DNA of 64,000 bases from NCBI RefSeq assembly GCF_042661605.1, contig NZ_JBHSWJ010000002.1:1364001-1428000 (forward strand). The letters are read 5' to 3'. The translations under genes were made by a program, and so were the position numbers. Under the pieces are notes generated by a model. It saw only the letters and a list, made by a program, of their open reading frames with translations, had not been told where the DNA came from and ran no database searches. The stretch is from Branchiibius cervicis (GTDB lineage: Bacteria; Actinomycetota; Actinomycetes; Actinomycetales; Dermatophilaceae). How positions within the stretch are numbered: the stretch's first letter is position 1; the number at the start of each line of letters is the position of its first letter. Below are positions 16,018 through 25,941 of the stretch, one piece after another.

Positions 16018-17370
16018 ATGGTGAGTGATGGCAGCACTCTGTCGGCGCAGCGGGCCGAACTGGCCGCAGCCGGTGTGCGATTCGTGGCAGGTTGGGCGAC
16101 GAACGCCTCGAACCTGGTGCACGCCAAGACCATGCCGCTGGTGAGGTTCGCCGATTTCGTGACCTCCGGCGCCGGGATGAGCCCGGTCTACAACGGGTAC
16201 AGCCTGGACGCGACCATCCAGTTCACGCCGTACTACGGCGCGGTCGGGGACCTTCGGCTGCGCCTGGTCCCCGAGACGGTGCGCCCTCTGGGCGGCGGTC
16301 TGGCGATCGGCGCCACCCGGGCGGTGGACCAGCACGGCAATGCCGACGTGTGCGCACCGCGCAACATCCTGGAACGCGTCGCGGCGGAGACGGCCGCCGC
16401 GGGATTCACGCCGCTGGTCGGCCATGAACTGGAATTCACCCTGGTCAACCCGGACGCTTCGCTGATCGATGTCCCGTCGTGGACGCCGTACGGCCTCGGT
16501 CCGGTGATCGGACTGGAAGGGTTCCTGGACGACCTGGTCAGCCAGAGTGCCACGGCCGGAGTGAGTTTGGAGCAGGTGCACGCTGAGTACGGCGCGATGC
16601 AGGTCGAGGTATCCCTGCCACCCGCGCCGCCGGTTACGGCCGCTGACACGGTCGTGGTGGCCAAGACGGTCATTGGCCGAGTGGCGCGCAAGCACGGCAT
16701 GATGCCGAGCTTCTCTCCCGTGCCGATCGCGGGCGGCGTCGGCAACGGAGCCCATCAGCACTTCTCGTTGTCCCGCGGCGGGAAGTCGATCTTCGCCGAG
16801 GGTGACGGAACGCGAGGGATGACTGCGGAAGGTGAGCACGCGATCGCAGGAGTCCTGTCGGCGCTGCCCGAGGCTCAGGCGGTCTTCGCCGGGTCGGTGT
16901 TGTCCGGGACGCGGCTGGCTCCCGGCCTCTGGTCGGGCGCCACGGTCTGCTGGGGTACCGAGAACCGGGAGGCCAGTGTCCGCTTCCTGCAGGGTGGTCC
17001 GGCCAACCCGCACGGTGCCAACGTGGAGGTCAAGATCATCGATCCGTCCGCCAACCCCTACCTCGCGTCGGCAGTGATCCTGGGCCTGGCGGTCCGGGGT
17101 GTCGCCGGTTCGGCCGTGCTTCCGCCGGAGACCACCGACGACCCCAGCGGCCTGGATGACCGCGCACGCGCCGCGGCCGGGCTGACGGTCCTGCCGACCG
17201 ACCAGCGAGCCGTGCTGGATACCTTCGAGAACTCGGCCCTGATGGACGAAATCCTCGGCCCCCAGGCCGTGGCCGCGTTGCTGGCGGTGCGACGACACGA
17301 AGTCGAGGTGTACGGCGAGCAGGACCCGGCTGAGCGCAGCGCCGCACTGCGATTGGCGTGGACGGTGTGA
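16018..17370 (+). CDS. Glutamine-synthetase-like gamma-glutamyl ligase (FluG/GlnA type)
   Basis: A 450-residue type I glutamine synthetase fold. The metal and substrate motifs are present: HELEFTLV (metal Glu), AEYGAMQVEVSLPP (second Glu pair), GAHQHFSL (metal His) and ENREASVRF (Arg that binds glutamate). It lacks the Tyr-adenylylation element of housekeeping GlnA, and its N-terminal beta-grasp is divergent, as in GS-like enzymes that join glutamate to amines (polyamines, ethanolamine, anilines). The start is ATG at 16018, after GGCAGGATG; an ATG at 15982 is in frame. It overlaps the amidohydrolase gene, the partner domain found fused to a GS domain in FluG. Confidence 0.85.
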   Translation: MVSDGSTLSAQRAELAAAGVRFVAGWATNASNLVHAKTMPLVRFADFVTSGAGMSPVYNGYSLDATIQFTPYYGAVGDLRLRLVPETVRPLGGGLAIGATRAVDQHGNADVCAPRNILERVAAETAAAGFTPLVGHELEFTLVNPDASLIDVPSWTPYGLGPVIGLEGFLDDLVSQSATAGVSLEQVHAEYGAMQVEVSLPPAPPVTAADTVVVAKTVIGRVARKHGMMPSFSPVPIAGGVGNGAHQHFSLSRGGKSIFAEGDGTRGMTAEGEHAIAGVLSALPEAQAVFAGSVLSGTRLAPGLWSGATVCWGTENREASVRFLQGGPANPHGANVEVKIIDPSANPYLASAVILGLAVRGVAGSAVLPPETTDDPSGLDDRARAAAGLTVLPTDQRAVLDTFENSALMDEILGPQAVAALLAVRRHEVEVYGEQDPAERSAALRLAWTV

Positions 17371-18518
17371 ACGCTCAATCGGCGGTACGCGAGACGGTCG
17401 AGCGGTTGGCGCTGATCGACCACCACGTGCACGGAGCACTGCGAGGCAGCATTTCGCAGCAGGAGTGGGCCAACGCCTTCATCGAAGCCGACACCCAACC
17501 CTTTCCCCCGCACCTGGATCCGCTCGACACCCAACTCGGGTTCGCCGTACGCGCATGGTGCTCCCCGATCCTCGACCTGCCCCGTCACGCCGATCCGGCG
17601 GCCTACTGGCAGCGGCGCACGCACCTGGGAGAGGAGGAGGTCAATCGCCGGTTCCTCAACGCCGCGGGGGTGCAGCGGTGGTTGATCGACACCGGATTCG
17701 CGACGGACACCATCCTGGATCCGCAGCAGATGGCGGACATCTCCGGCCAGCCGGCCGACGAGATCGTGCGGCTGGAGGTGCTCGCGGAGGAACTGCACAC
17801 GGCGGGCGTCCTACCCGCCGACTACCCGGACGCCTTCCGTGCGTTGATGACCGACCGAACGCGTGATGCGGTCGGCACCAAGACGATCCTGGCCTACCGG
17901 TGCGGCTTCGACGTCGATCTGAGCCGACCGAGCGACGCGGCCGTCTCCAGTGCGTATCGCCAGTGGCGACAGGAGGATCCGCGTCTCATCGATCCGACCT
18001 TGATCGCTTTCGGCATGCATGAAGCCACCCGGGCGGGACTACCGCTGCAGATCCACGTCGGCTTCGGCGATCGCGACCTCGACTTGCGCACCGCCGACCC
18101 GCTGCTGCTCACTGACTTCCTGCGTGACCCGCACGTGCAGCAGACCAGCGTGCTGCTCCTGCACTGCTATCCCTACGAGCGGGCTGCGGGATACCTGGCC
18201 CAGGCCTTCCCCAACGTGTACCTGGATGTCGGGTTGGCTGTGAACTATCTCGGCGCTCGCTCGGCCGCGGTCATCGCCCGCTGCCTCGAACTGGCACCGT
18301 TCAGCAAGATCCTCTATTCCTCCGACGCCTACGGGCCGGCGGAGTTGCATTACCTCGGTGCTCGTTTGTGGCGTACCGGCCTTGCCGAGGCCCTGTCGCA
18401 GTTCGTCGCCAGCGACGAATGGTCCGTGGACGATGCTGTCCGCATCGCCCACCTCATCGGCTCCGGCAACGCCCGCCGGGCCTACCCCGCTCTGAACCGC
18501 GAGGAGCAATTCGCATGA
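17367..18518 (+). CDS. Amidohydrolase family protein (FluG N-terminal-domain type)
   Basis: About 383 residues of the metal-dependent amidohydrolase (TIM-barrel) superfamily. IDHHVHGAL near the N-terminus gives the first His pair, LPLQIHVGFGD a strand-5-type His, LLLHCYPYE another His, and ILYSSDAYGPAEL the terminal metal Asp. It resembles the amidohydrolase half of FluG-like proteins. GTG at 17367 gives a GTGA overlap with the ligase stop; GTG at 17358 is an alternative. The permease gene overlaps its end (ATGA), so ligase, hydrolase and permease are one unit. Confidence 0.85.
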   Translation: MNAQSAVRETVERLALIDHHVHGALRGSISQQEWANAFIEADTQPFPPHLDPLDTQLGFAVRAWCSPILDLPRHADPAAYWQRRTHLGEEEVNRRFLNAAGVQRWLIDTGFATDTILDPQQMADISGQPADEIVRLEVLAEELHTAGVLPADYPDAFRALMTDRTRDAVGTKTILAYRCGFDVDLSRPSDAAVSSAYRQWRQEDPRLIDPTLIAFGMHEATRAGLPLQIHVGFGDRDLDLRTADPLLLTDFLRDPHVQQTSVLLLHCYPYERAAGYLAQAFPNVYLDVGLAVNYLGARSAAVIARCLELAPFSKILYSSDAYGPAELHYLGARLWRTGLAEALSQFVASDEWSVDDAVRIAHLIGSGNARRAYPALNREEQFA

Positions 18519-20019
18519 CCAGCAAGGAAACCACCACCACCGGCGGCGGTCTGCGCCGCACCCTGTCCGTGTGGGAGGCGATCGGCGTCTCGGTGGCGCT
18601 GATGGCCCCCTCCATGGCCGTCAACATCAACCCGCAGGGCATCAGCAGCAGCGTCGGTCGTGCAGTCCCGCTCGCGTTCGCTCTGGCCACCGTCAGTGTC
18701 CTGCTCATCTCCTGGACCTTCGTGCGGCTCACCCAGCGGTTCCACCACGCCGGATCCGTCTATGGGTTCGTGGGCGCCACCCTCGGACCCCGGGCCGGCA
18801 TCTTCGCGGGATGGTCCCTCGTCGGGACTACCTCTTCTATGCCGTCGTAACTTCCACTGCCGCAGGACGTTTCATCAGCGAGGAGTTGTCGGCGTGGGGT
18901 GTTTGGAAGAATGCCCCGGACTGGAGTTCCTTCATCTTCACGTTGCTCGCGCTGGCCATCGTGGTGCTGCTTGCCACCCGTGAGGCCCGCAACTCCACCC
19001 GGCTACTGCTGACCATCGAAGCCGTCACGGTGACCCTGATCGTCCTGGTGTCCGTGGTCGTTCTTGCCAAACTCCTCGGCGGCGGGGGACCCACCGGCCA
19101 GAAATTCGACCTGTCGGTCTTCTCCCTCCCACCGGGCCTGGGTGCATCGACGGTCTTTCTCGGTGTGGTGTTCGGTCTGCTCTCCTTCGCCGGCTTCGAG
19201 TCCTCGGCGACGCTGGGGGAGGAGGCCAAGAATCCCCGCCAGGACATCCCGCGCGCGATCTTGGGCACGGCCATCTTCGGCGGTCTGTTCTTCGTCGTGA
19301 TCACGGCGATCGAGATGATGGGCTTCGGCGCCGACGACAAGGGCGTCGCCGCATTCACCTCCTCGGAGTCTCTCCTGGCTGATCTGTCCGGGGACTACCT
19401 GGCCGGCTGGGTCGGTCACGTCATCACGATCGGGGCGACCGTCAGCGCGATCGGTTGCGCATTGGCCTGCGTGGTGGGCGCGTCGCGGTTGATCTTCGCG
19501 TTGTCCCGGGACGGGGCCGGTATTCGATCGCTCAGCGAGGTGGATGAGCGGCACGGTGTCCCGGTCCGAGCAGTGGGCGTCGTGGCCGGCGCTGCCGCGT
19601 TGATCGTGCTGCTCGCCTGGATCGTCCTGCGAGCACAGTCTTTTGACGTCTTCCTCTACTCCGGCACCATCGGCACTCTCATCCTGATCGTCGTCTACAT
19701 CCTGGCGACCGTCGGTGCCTACAAGTTGTGCTTCACGACCTCGGGACCCGGTATCGGCGATCTACAGGTGCGCCGATGGGAGCTGGTCATTCCGGTCCTG
19801 GCAATCCTGGTGCTGGCGTACACGTTGTTCCGCAACATCTACCCGTTCCCCTCCGGTGCCGGGTGGTGGGGTCCTGGCCCCGCCATCGCCTGGTTGCTGG
19901 GGGTGCTGGCGTTGGTCGTCGTACGCCGATCGGCTACCGAGGAGGCGGGCCAGAAGCTCACTGCCTCGGAGGGTTTGACCGCCGCGGCGCCCCAGGAGGC
20001 CGTTCGCCCTGGGAGCTAG
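18515..20019 (+). CDS. APC-family amino acid/amine permease (frameshifted in this sequence)
   Basis: The gene starts at the ATGA overlap with the amidohydrolase (WEAIGVSVALMAPSMAVNIN is the typical APC first helix). It breaks near 18828, where GGGACTAC should read GGGACCTAC; the next frame then gives YLFYAVVTSTAAG and runs to a stop at 20019. With one C restored the product is about 501 residues with 12 or so membrane helices, including SFAGFESSATLGEEAKNPRQ, a hallmark of the superfamily. It should import the amine or amino acid processed by the neighbouring ligase. The break is probably a sequence error. Confidence 0.82.
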
Positions 20020-20134
20020 CTGGACGTCGCGTCGGTGTCGCCCGGATAGCGGCACCGGCGCGGTGCGCGAAGGTCACGCAACGTTCATGTGAGCGCGCGG
20101 TGGTTGTTGCCCTGGTGGGGTTGGCTCACTGGTC

Positions 20135-22168
20135 ATGGCTCCCCTTGACCGCCGTAGATTCCTTCAACTCGCCGGCGCTACCGCCGCCACGTCCGCCCTG
20201 ATGGGCACCATCGACAAGGCAGCGGCGATACCGGCCAATCACCGTACCGGTTCGCTGCGCGACGTCGAGCATGTCGTCATCCTCATGCAGGAGAACCGTT
20301 CTTTCGACCACTACTTCGGCTCGCTGCGCGGCGTACGCGGTTTCGGCGACCCCACTCCGGCAACCCTGCCGAACGGCAAGAGCGTCTGGCACCAACCCAA
20401 ACTCCTCGGCGAAGTGCTGCCCTTCCATCCCAGCAAGGAACAGCTGGGTCTGGCTTTCCTGGAGGACCTGGATCACAGCTGGACCGGAGGTCACCTTGCC
20501 TTCAACGGCGGCAACTACGACCGGTGGGTTCCGGCGAAGACGGCCACGACCATGGCCTACCTCACCCGGCAGGACATCCCGTTCCATTACGCATTGGCGG
20601 ACGCTTTCACCATCTGCGACCAGTACCACTGCTCGTTGCTGGGCCCGACGGACCCGAACCGCTATTACATGTGGAGCGGCTGGGTGGGCAACGACGGAAA
20701 GGGCGGTGGGCCGGTCATCTCCAACGACGAGCAGGGGTACAGCTGGACGACCTACCCGGAGCGGTTGGAGAAGGCGGGGGTGAGCTGGAGGATCTACCAG
20801 GATGTCGGCACGGGACTGGACTCCGATGGCAGTTGGGGCTGGACCAGCGACCCCTACATCGGCAACTACGGCGACAACTCATTGCTCTACTTCGACCAGT
20901 ACCGCACGGCGGCAGCGGGATCCGCACTCTACGAGAAAGCGCGCACCGGCACCGACGTCAGCGGCGGAGGCGGCTACTTCGACCAGTTCCGCGCTGATGT
21001 CACCAGCGGGAAACTGCCGCAGGTGTCATGGATCGTGGCGCCGGAGGCGTTCACCGAGCACCCGAACTGGCCCGCCAACTACGGCGCGTGGTACGTCTCG
21101 CAGATCCTCGACGCGCTCACCGCCGACCCGCAGGTGTGGGCCAGGACGGCACTGTTCATCACCTACGACGAGAACGACGGATTCTTCGACCACATCGTGC
21201 CACCGCACCCTCCGGTGTCCCCGGAACACGGCGGGTCGACGGTCTCCACGACCAACGAGCGGTTCCCCGGCTCCGCGGAAGGACCCGCTGGGCCGTACGG
21301 CATGGGTCAGCGGGTCCCGATGCTGGTCGTATCTCCCTGGAGCAAAGGCGGATTCGTCTGCAGCGATGTGCTCGACCACACCTCCATCATTCGATTCCTG
21401 GAGCGGCGCTTCGAAGTGGCCGAGCCCAACATCACCCCGTGGCGGCGGTCGGTGGCCGGTGACCTTCTGGCCGCGTTCGACTTCTCCCGGGGCTCGACGA
21501 GCGTTCCGGCATTGCCGTCGACCAGCGGCTACCAGCCGCCGGACAAGGACCGGCACGTCGACTACGTCCCCGTCCCACCGGTCGATCAGTCCGTACCGCG
21601 CCAAGAACCGGGCACCCGCCCGGCCCGTCCGCTCGGCTATCGGGTGGAGACCGACGACCGGGCGACTCCTGGCACCTTGTCGGTGCACCTGCGCAACACC
21701 GCCGCACGCGGGGTGGCGCTACAGATCCGATCCACCACCGATCCGACCGGTCCCTGGAGCTACACGGTCGGCGCGCGGGAGGACCTGAGGATTGCGCTGC
21801 ACCCGCTCACGCCCTTCTACGCCTACGAGGCACACGGCCCCAACGGGTTCTTCCGGGCGTGGCAGGGCGGCAACGTGTCCGCCAACCCGGCGGTGACAAC
21901 GCGTGTGTCAGGGCACCGGCTCACGGTGACCGTGCACAACCCGGGCGCCGACACCACCATCACCAGCGTGACCGGGGTGCGGCACACGACCACGCGCACG
22001 CACGCCGTACGTCATGGCAAGGAATGGACCTTCGAGGTGGACGCTCGAGCCGACCACGGCTGGTACGACGTGACCATCACCTCGAGTGCCGATCCGCACT
22101 TCCGGCGGCGGCTTCGCGGTCACCTGGAGGACGGCCGCGCGAGTGCGAGCGACCCGGCCCTGGGCTGA
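20135..22168 (+). CDS. Phospholipase C / phosphoesterase family, Tat-exported
   Basis: A 677-residue protein. A twin-arginine signal (DRRRFLQLAGATAATSALMG) is followed by HVVILMQENRSFDHYFG, the diagnostic motif of bacterial phosphatidylcholine-preferring phospholipase C / acid phosphatase AcpA-like enzymes. Further active-site elements are TDPNRYYMWSG and ITYDENDGFFDHI. The C-terminal 170 residues form the two small beta domains typical of non-haemolytic PLCs. It probably cleaves phospholipid or other phosphodiester head groups outside the cell. It is convergent with the secreted protein gene that follows. Confidence 0.9.
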   Translation: MAPLDRRRFLQLAGATAATSALMGTIDKAAAIPANHRTGSLRDVEHVVILMQENRSFDHYFGSLRGVRGFGDPTPATLPNGKSVWHQPKLLGEVLPFHPSKEQLGLAFLEDLDHSWTGGHLAFNGGNYDRWVPAKTATTMAYLTRQDIPFHYALADAFTICDQYHCSLLGPTDPNRYYMWSGWVGNDGKGGGPVISNDEQGYSWTTYPERLEKAGVSWRIYQDVGTGLDSDGSWGWTSDPYIGNYGDNSLLYFDQYRTAAAGSALYEKARTGTDVSGGGGYFDQFRADVTSGKLPQVSWIVAPEAFTEHPNWPANYGAWYVSQILDALTADPQVWARTALFITYDENDGFFDHIVPPHPPVSPEHGGSTVSTTNERFPGSAEGPAGPYGMGQRVPMLVVSPWSKGGFVCSDVLDHTSIIRFLERRFEVAEPNITPWRRSVAGDLLAAFDFSRGSTSVPALPSTSGYQPPDKDRHVDYVPVPPVDQSVPRQEPGTRPARPLGYRVETDDRATPGTLSVHLRNTAARGVALQIRSTTDPTGPWSYTVGAREDLRIALHPLTPFYAYEAHGPNGFFRAWQGGNVSANPAVTTRVSGHRLTVTVHNPGADTTITSVTGVRHTTTRTHAVRHGKEWTFEVDARADHGWYDVTITSSADPHFRRRLRGHLEDGRASASDPALG

Positions 22169-22177
22169 TCGACCCGA

Positions 22178-22852
22178 TCAGTTCGGCTGGAGGTCGACCG
22201 TCACGGCATTGCCGGGTCCGGTCGCGATCGCGTTCAGCAGCGGGGTCAGGACCCCGCAGTTGCTGAACTTGGGGATCGTGAGCGAGCCCTTGGCGCTGAT
22301 CGCCCCGAAAAGGTTGACCTGTCCGGTGCTCAGACGCGCCAGGTCACCGGACAGCTTCAGCGAGGTCGCGCTGGTCGTGCAGCTGCCGCTGATCAGATTG
22401 ACCGGGATGCCGAGAGCGGTGGCCTTGGTGATCTGGAGGCGGAGGTTCTGGGTCAACTCCAGGTCGTTCTTGGTCGGGTCGTAGGTGCCCGTGGCCGGAC
22501 CCTGCGGCAGGATCTTGACGTCGAATGCGGCGAGCTTCAGATTGCCCAACTTCGGCCCGGTGCCGATGCTGGCGTGGCCGGTCTGGGTGGTGATCGCGGA
22601 CGTCACCGGGATCGGGGTCTTGCCCAGCGGCACGGTGGTGGTGTCGGCGGCGGCAAACGTGATGTCGGTGTTCAGGGTCTTCAAGTGGGTCGAGATGGTG
22701 CCCTTGTGATGCAGGACCCACGGTGCCAGGTCGGCGGCCGAGGCGCTCGGGGCTGTCGCGACGGCCGCCGCTATCGCGGCTGCGGTCAGGCCGGCGCCGA
22801 CAAAGGCACTGCGGCGGGCGGTGGTCGACGACAGGCGGCTCGTGCGGGACAT
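22178..22852 (-). CDS. Secreted protein of unknown function
   Basis: A 224-residue protein with a signal peptide (a basic start, then FVGAGLTAAAIAAAVATAPSASAAD with a probable cleavage after ASA). The mature part contains no recognised catalytic motif; it is rich in Thr, Ile and Leu with alternating patterns that suggest beta structure, and has two Cys (GSCTTS and SNCGVL) that may form a disulfide. GAAGGAG precedes the ATG. I do not recognise the family. It is convergent with the phospholipase gene. Confidence 0.75.
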   Translation of the reverse strand: MSRTSRLSSTTARRSAFVGAGLTAAAIAAAVATAPSASAADLAPWVLHHKGTISTHLKTLNTDITFAAADTTTVPLGKTPIPVTSAITTQTGHASIGTGPKLGNLKLAAFDVKILPQGPATGTYDPTKNDLELTQNLRLQITKATALGIPVNLISGSCTTSATSLKLSGDLARLSTGQVNLFGAISAKGSLTIPKFSNCGVLTPLLNAIATGPGNAVTVDLQPN

Positions 22853-23146
22853 GACGACTCCTTCGCGGCGGGGCAGCGGCGCGGGCTGGCGCCGATGCCG
22901 CTGGTAGGTACGTCGGACCACGCTAGGTGGCGCCGATCACATTCTCAAACCGAAGCTACCGCTTAGTAGGGTCGCTCGCCCCGGGCATCGTGGTCTGACC
23001 TGCGGGAATGCTGCGACGGTAAAAGTTTGGTCAGCAATGTAAAGACGTTCTTCCGGGATGCGCGGCGCACCGGACGGGATTGGCCGACGATCACCGAGTC
23101 ACCGTTCCCGGACATCCGCCGAACCCGGGCGCACCGGGACGGCACA

Positions 23147-24201
23147 ATGACGGCGATGGAGGCTGAAGCGCACGCGCGATTCCGGGAGTTGACCGCCCGC
23201 CGGGTTGCGCAGGTTGAGAAGGACCCGCGGGTCCTGGACCAACCGGGCTTCTGGGTCGTCGCCCTCGGGTTCGAGGGTGACCTGACCGCCGTGCGTTTCG
23301 ATGACGTACGGCGAGCCGCGCCGTGCGCCGTGTCTGCGCCCAGGAAGGTGGCGGCCGAGCACCCGGCCGTGACGTGGCGCAGTTCCCTGGACCGATCGGC
23401 GTACGTCGAAGGGGTCGCGGCGGTGCGCAACGCGATCGCGGACGGCACGGTCTACCAGGTCAACGTCTGCCGGATCCTGGAGCGCGAGATACCGGTCAGA
23501 TTCGACCTCGATGCTCTGGATCACGCTGTGCGTCAACGTAGTTCGGGAAAGTACGGTGCACGGGTGCTCGTACCCGAGGCGGGTCTGGACATCGTGTGCG
23601 CCTCACCGGAGTTGTATCTACGTCGGGTCGGCGGCCAGGTCACTTCGGGGCCGATCAAGGGCACCGCGAAGACTCTCGCCCAGATGCTGGACAAGGACTA
23701 CACCGAGAACGTGATGATCACGGATCTGGTGCGCAACGACCTGCAACGGGTGTGCCGGCCGGGGACGGTGCGGGTCGAGGGCCTGTGCACACCGGAGCGA
23801 TACCCCGGCAGCGTGCATCTGGTGTCTCACGTGACGGGCACTCTCGCGGCCGACACGCCGTGGGATCGGCTGTTGGCCGCCACCTTCCCGCCGGGTTCCG
23901 TGTCCGGCGCACCGAAACACACCGCACTGCAGATGATCTCGTCGATCGAGCCTGTAGACCGCGAGATCTATTGCGGCGCAGTCGGGTACGTCGACAATCG
24001 CGATCCGTCAGATCCCAGGGCGGAACTGGCGGTGGCCATCCGGACGTTCTGGCGGACAGCTCGAACGCTTCGCTTGGGGGTCGGCGCCGGCATCACGTGG
24101 GCGTCCGATCCGGAGGGGAGTGGTGGGAGACTGACCTGAAAGCCGGGTGGTTGGTGGATCTTGCCGACACGGTCATCGCAGACAGCCCGCACGGGGCGTA
24201 G
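23147..24201 (+). CDS. pabB: Aminodeoxychorismate synthase component I (frameshifted in this sequence)
   Basis: A chorismate-binding enzyme: SGPIKGTAKT, YTENVMITDLVRNDL and FPPGSVSGAPKHTALQMI are the conserved PabB/TrpE active-site segments. It aminates chorismate on the way to p-aminobenzoate and folate. The frame ends early at 24139; one G missing from GGGG at 24115-24118 explains this, because the next frame gives EWWETDLKAGWLVDLADTV, the expected C-terminus, up to 24201. The restored length is about 351 residues. The start ATG 23147 is chosen because upstream residues do not look like protein; 23027 is in frame. pabC follows after 11 bases. Confidence 0.88.
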
Positions 24202-24212
24202 GAGGAGACGAA

Positions 24213-25061
24213 GTGAGTATGCGGGTGTGGGTCAACGGGCGCATCGTGGGCGACGAGCCCAGCCTGAATGCGCTCGATCACGGCGTCACGGTCGGCGACG
24301 GAGTGTTCGAAACGTGCAAGATCGTCGACTCCGGGGTGTTCGCCCTGCAACGGCACTACGAACGACTGGACCGTTCACTGCAGGCGATGGGCCTGCCTGC
24401 CGCCGACCGGGGGATCCTCGATGAGGCGATCGGCGCCGTCCTGCAGCAACCCATCACTTTCGGTCGGCTGCGCTACACCGTCACCGCCGGCGTCGGCCCG
24501 ATGGGATCTGACCGCGGCGACGCCCCGCTGAGCTACGTGGTCGCGGCGGCAGAGGCCACACCCTTCCCGCCGACCGCCAAGGTCGTGGTCGTGCCCTGGA
24601 CGCGCAACGAGCGCGGTGCGCTGGCGGGGGTGAAGTCCACGTCGTACGGCGAGAACGTCCTGGCGCTCGCCCGGGCCAAGGCCGCGGGCGGCAGTGAGGC
24701 GATCTTCGCCAACACCCGCGGCGAGCTCTGCGAGGGCACCGGGAGCAACATCTTCGTGGTGATCGACGGAGTCGCAGTCACACCGCCGTTGTCCTCCGGT
24801 GCGTTGGCCGGAATCACCCGCGGCATCGTGCTCGAGGCCGCCGCGGCCGCGGGGATCCCGGCCGCTGAGCGGGAGCTGCCGATCGACGTACTGGACAGCG
24901 CCGACGAGATCTTCCTGACCTCGACGACGCGCGACATCCAACCGGTACATGCGGTGGGCGATCACGCGATCGCGGCGCCGGGGCCGGTCACCAGTCGACT
25001 GCAGGCAGCCTTCGCGGAGGTATCCCGCGAGATGGGCGTCACCCGGTTCGCGCCGGTATGA
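24213..25061 (+). CDS. pabC: Aminotransferase class IV / aminodeoxychorismate lyase
   Basis: A 282-residue fold-type IV PLP enzyme: DGVFETCKIVD near the N-terminus, the PLP Lys in GVKSTSYGENVLAL, the phosphate-binding EGTGSNIFVV, and STTRDIQPV. Together with pabB just upstream, this supports 4-amino-4-deoxychorismate lyase, which releases pyruvate to give p-aminobenzoate. Branched-chain or D-amino-acid aminotransferase activity cannot be excluded from sequence alone. The start is GTG at 24213 after the strong site GGAGGAGA; ATG 24219 is an alternative. The next gene overlaps by 4 bases. Confidence 0.85.
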   Translation: MSMRVWVNGRIVGDEPSLNALDHGVTVGDGVFETCKIVDSGVFALQRHYERLDRSLQAMGLPAADRGILDEAIGAVLQQPITFGRLRYTVTAGVGPMGSDRGDAPLSYVVAAAEATPFPPTAKVVVVPWTRNERGALAGVKSTSYGENVLALARAKAAGGSEAIFANTRGELCEGTGSNIFVVIDGVAVTPPLSSGALAGITRGIVLEAAAAAGIPAAERELPIDVLDSADEIFLTSTTRDIQPVHAVGDHAIAAPGPVTSRLQAAFAEVSREMGVTRFAPV

Positions 25062-25504
25062 GTGGGCGGACCCCGAAGGACAGCAAGTGGTGGGTCGACG
25101 CGGACGAGGATCCGTGGGCCTGGCGACGGGCGCTGAAGTCCAACTGGACCACCCTGATCATTTACCGCACTCTGGTGATCGTCGTCGGTCTGGCGATTGT
25201 GGTCCTCGGAGTGATCCTGCTGCCCTTCCCCGGCCCCGGATGGTTGGTGATCTTCCTCGGCCTCGGGGTGCTGGCTTCGGAGTTCGAGCCGGCGGCCAAT
25301 CTGCGGTCCTACGCGATCAAGCAGGTCAAGAAGTGGAACGAGTGGCAGAAGCAGCAGTCGTGGTGGGTGCGGGCACTGCTTGGGCTGGGATTGTTCGTGT
25401 TGGTCGTGGCCGTGTTCTATCTGCTCTTCGCGATCAGCGGTGTGCCGACGTATTTGCCTGACTCGATTGAGAATTGGCTGCGTGGACTCCCGGGCCTTCA
25501 CTGA
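25058..25504 (+). CDS. TIGR02611-like small membrane protein
   Basis: 148 residues with three hydrophobic stretches (LVIVVGLAIVVLGVILLPF, WLVIFLGLGVLASEF, ALLGLGLFVLVVAVFYLLF) and the PGPGW motif (FPGPGWLVIFLGLG) that marks the TIGR02611 / PGPGW family of actinobacterial inner-membrane proteins. The function of the family is unknown. The ATG overlaps the pabC stop, so it is translated from the pab operon. Confidence 0.8.
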   Translation: MSGRTPKDSKWWVDADEDPWAWRRALKSNWTTLIIYRTLVIVVGLAIVVLGVILLPFPGPGWLVIFLGLGVLASEFEPAANLRSYAIKQVKKWNEWQKQQSWWVRALLGLGLFVLVVAVFYLLFAISGVPTYLPDSIENWLRGLPGLH

Positions 25505-25941
25505 GCGCATCCGGCGGCTGCGCGAGCTAGCGCTGGCCGTTGCGGACACGGAGCCGACACCGTCGATGGCTTGAGGATCGACGAAGAGCCCAGCACCGTG
25601 ATTCGTGACGAAACCGCGACCATTGCCGCGCCTCCGGTGATCACCGCAGCGGCAAATTCCGACCACGCCGGCAGCCATTCCGCAGACATCTGGCCAGAAT
25701 GCCCGACTCTCTCATCCGCGACTCGTCAACCAGTGACGACCCGTCGGCAGGCGCTATCCGTCGGCCGGCTCAGAGCGGCTAGAGGACTTAGCGCAATCCG
25801 AGAGTTATGGCGGCGCCAGTGTTGATCTCAGAGGGCACCTGCCGCGCCGCGGATCATGTTCCCTGTACGCGGGCATGTCATGTGATCGGCAGACCCGGGC
25901 AACCACCTGAGACCGAAGCAATCAGGGTCGCGGGCGAACGG
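25505..25941. other. Gap at the start of the accessory stretch
   Basis: About 440 bases without a clear gene. A minus-strand frame near 25498-25689 (MSAEWLPAWSEFAAAVITGG) looks partly membrane-like but has no family, ribosome site or continuation. No hairpin follows the pab operon. Confidence 0.35.
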
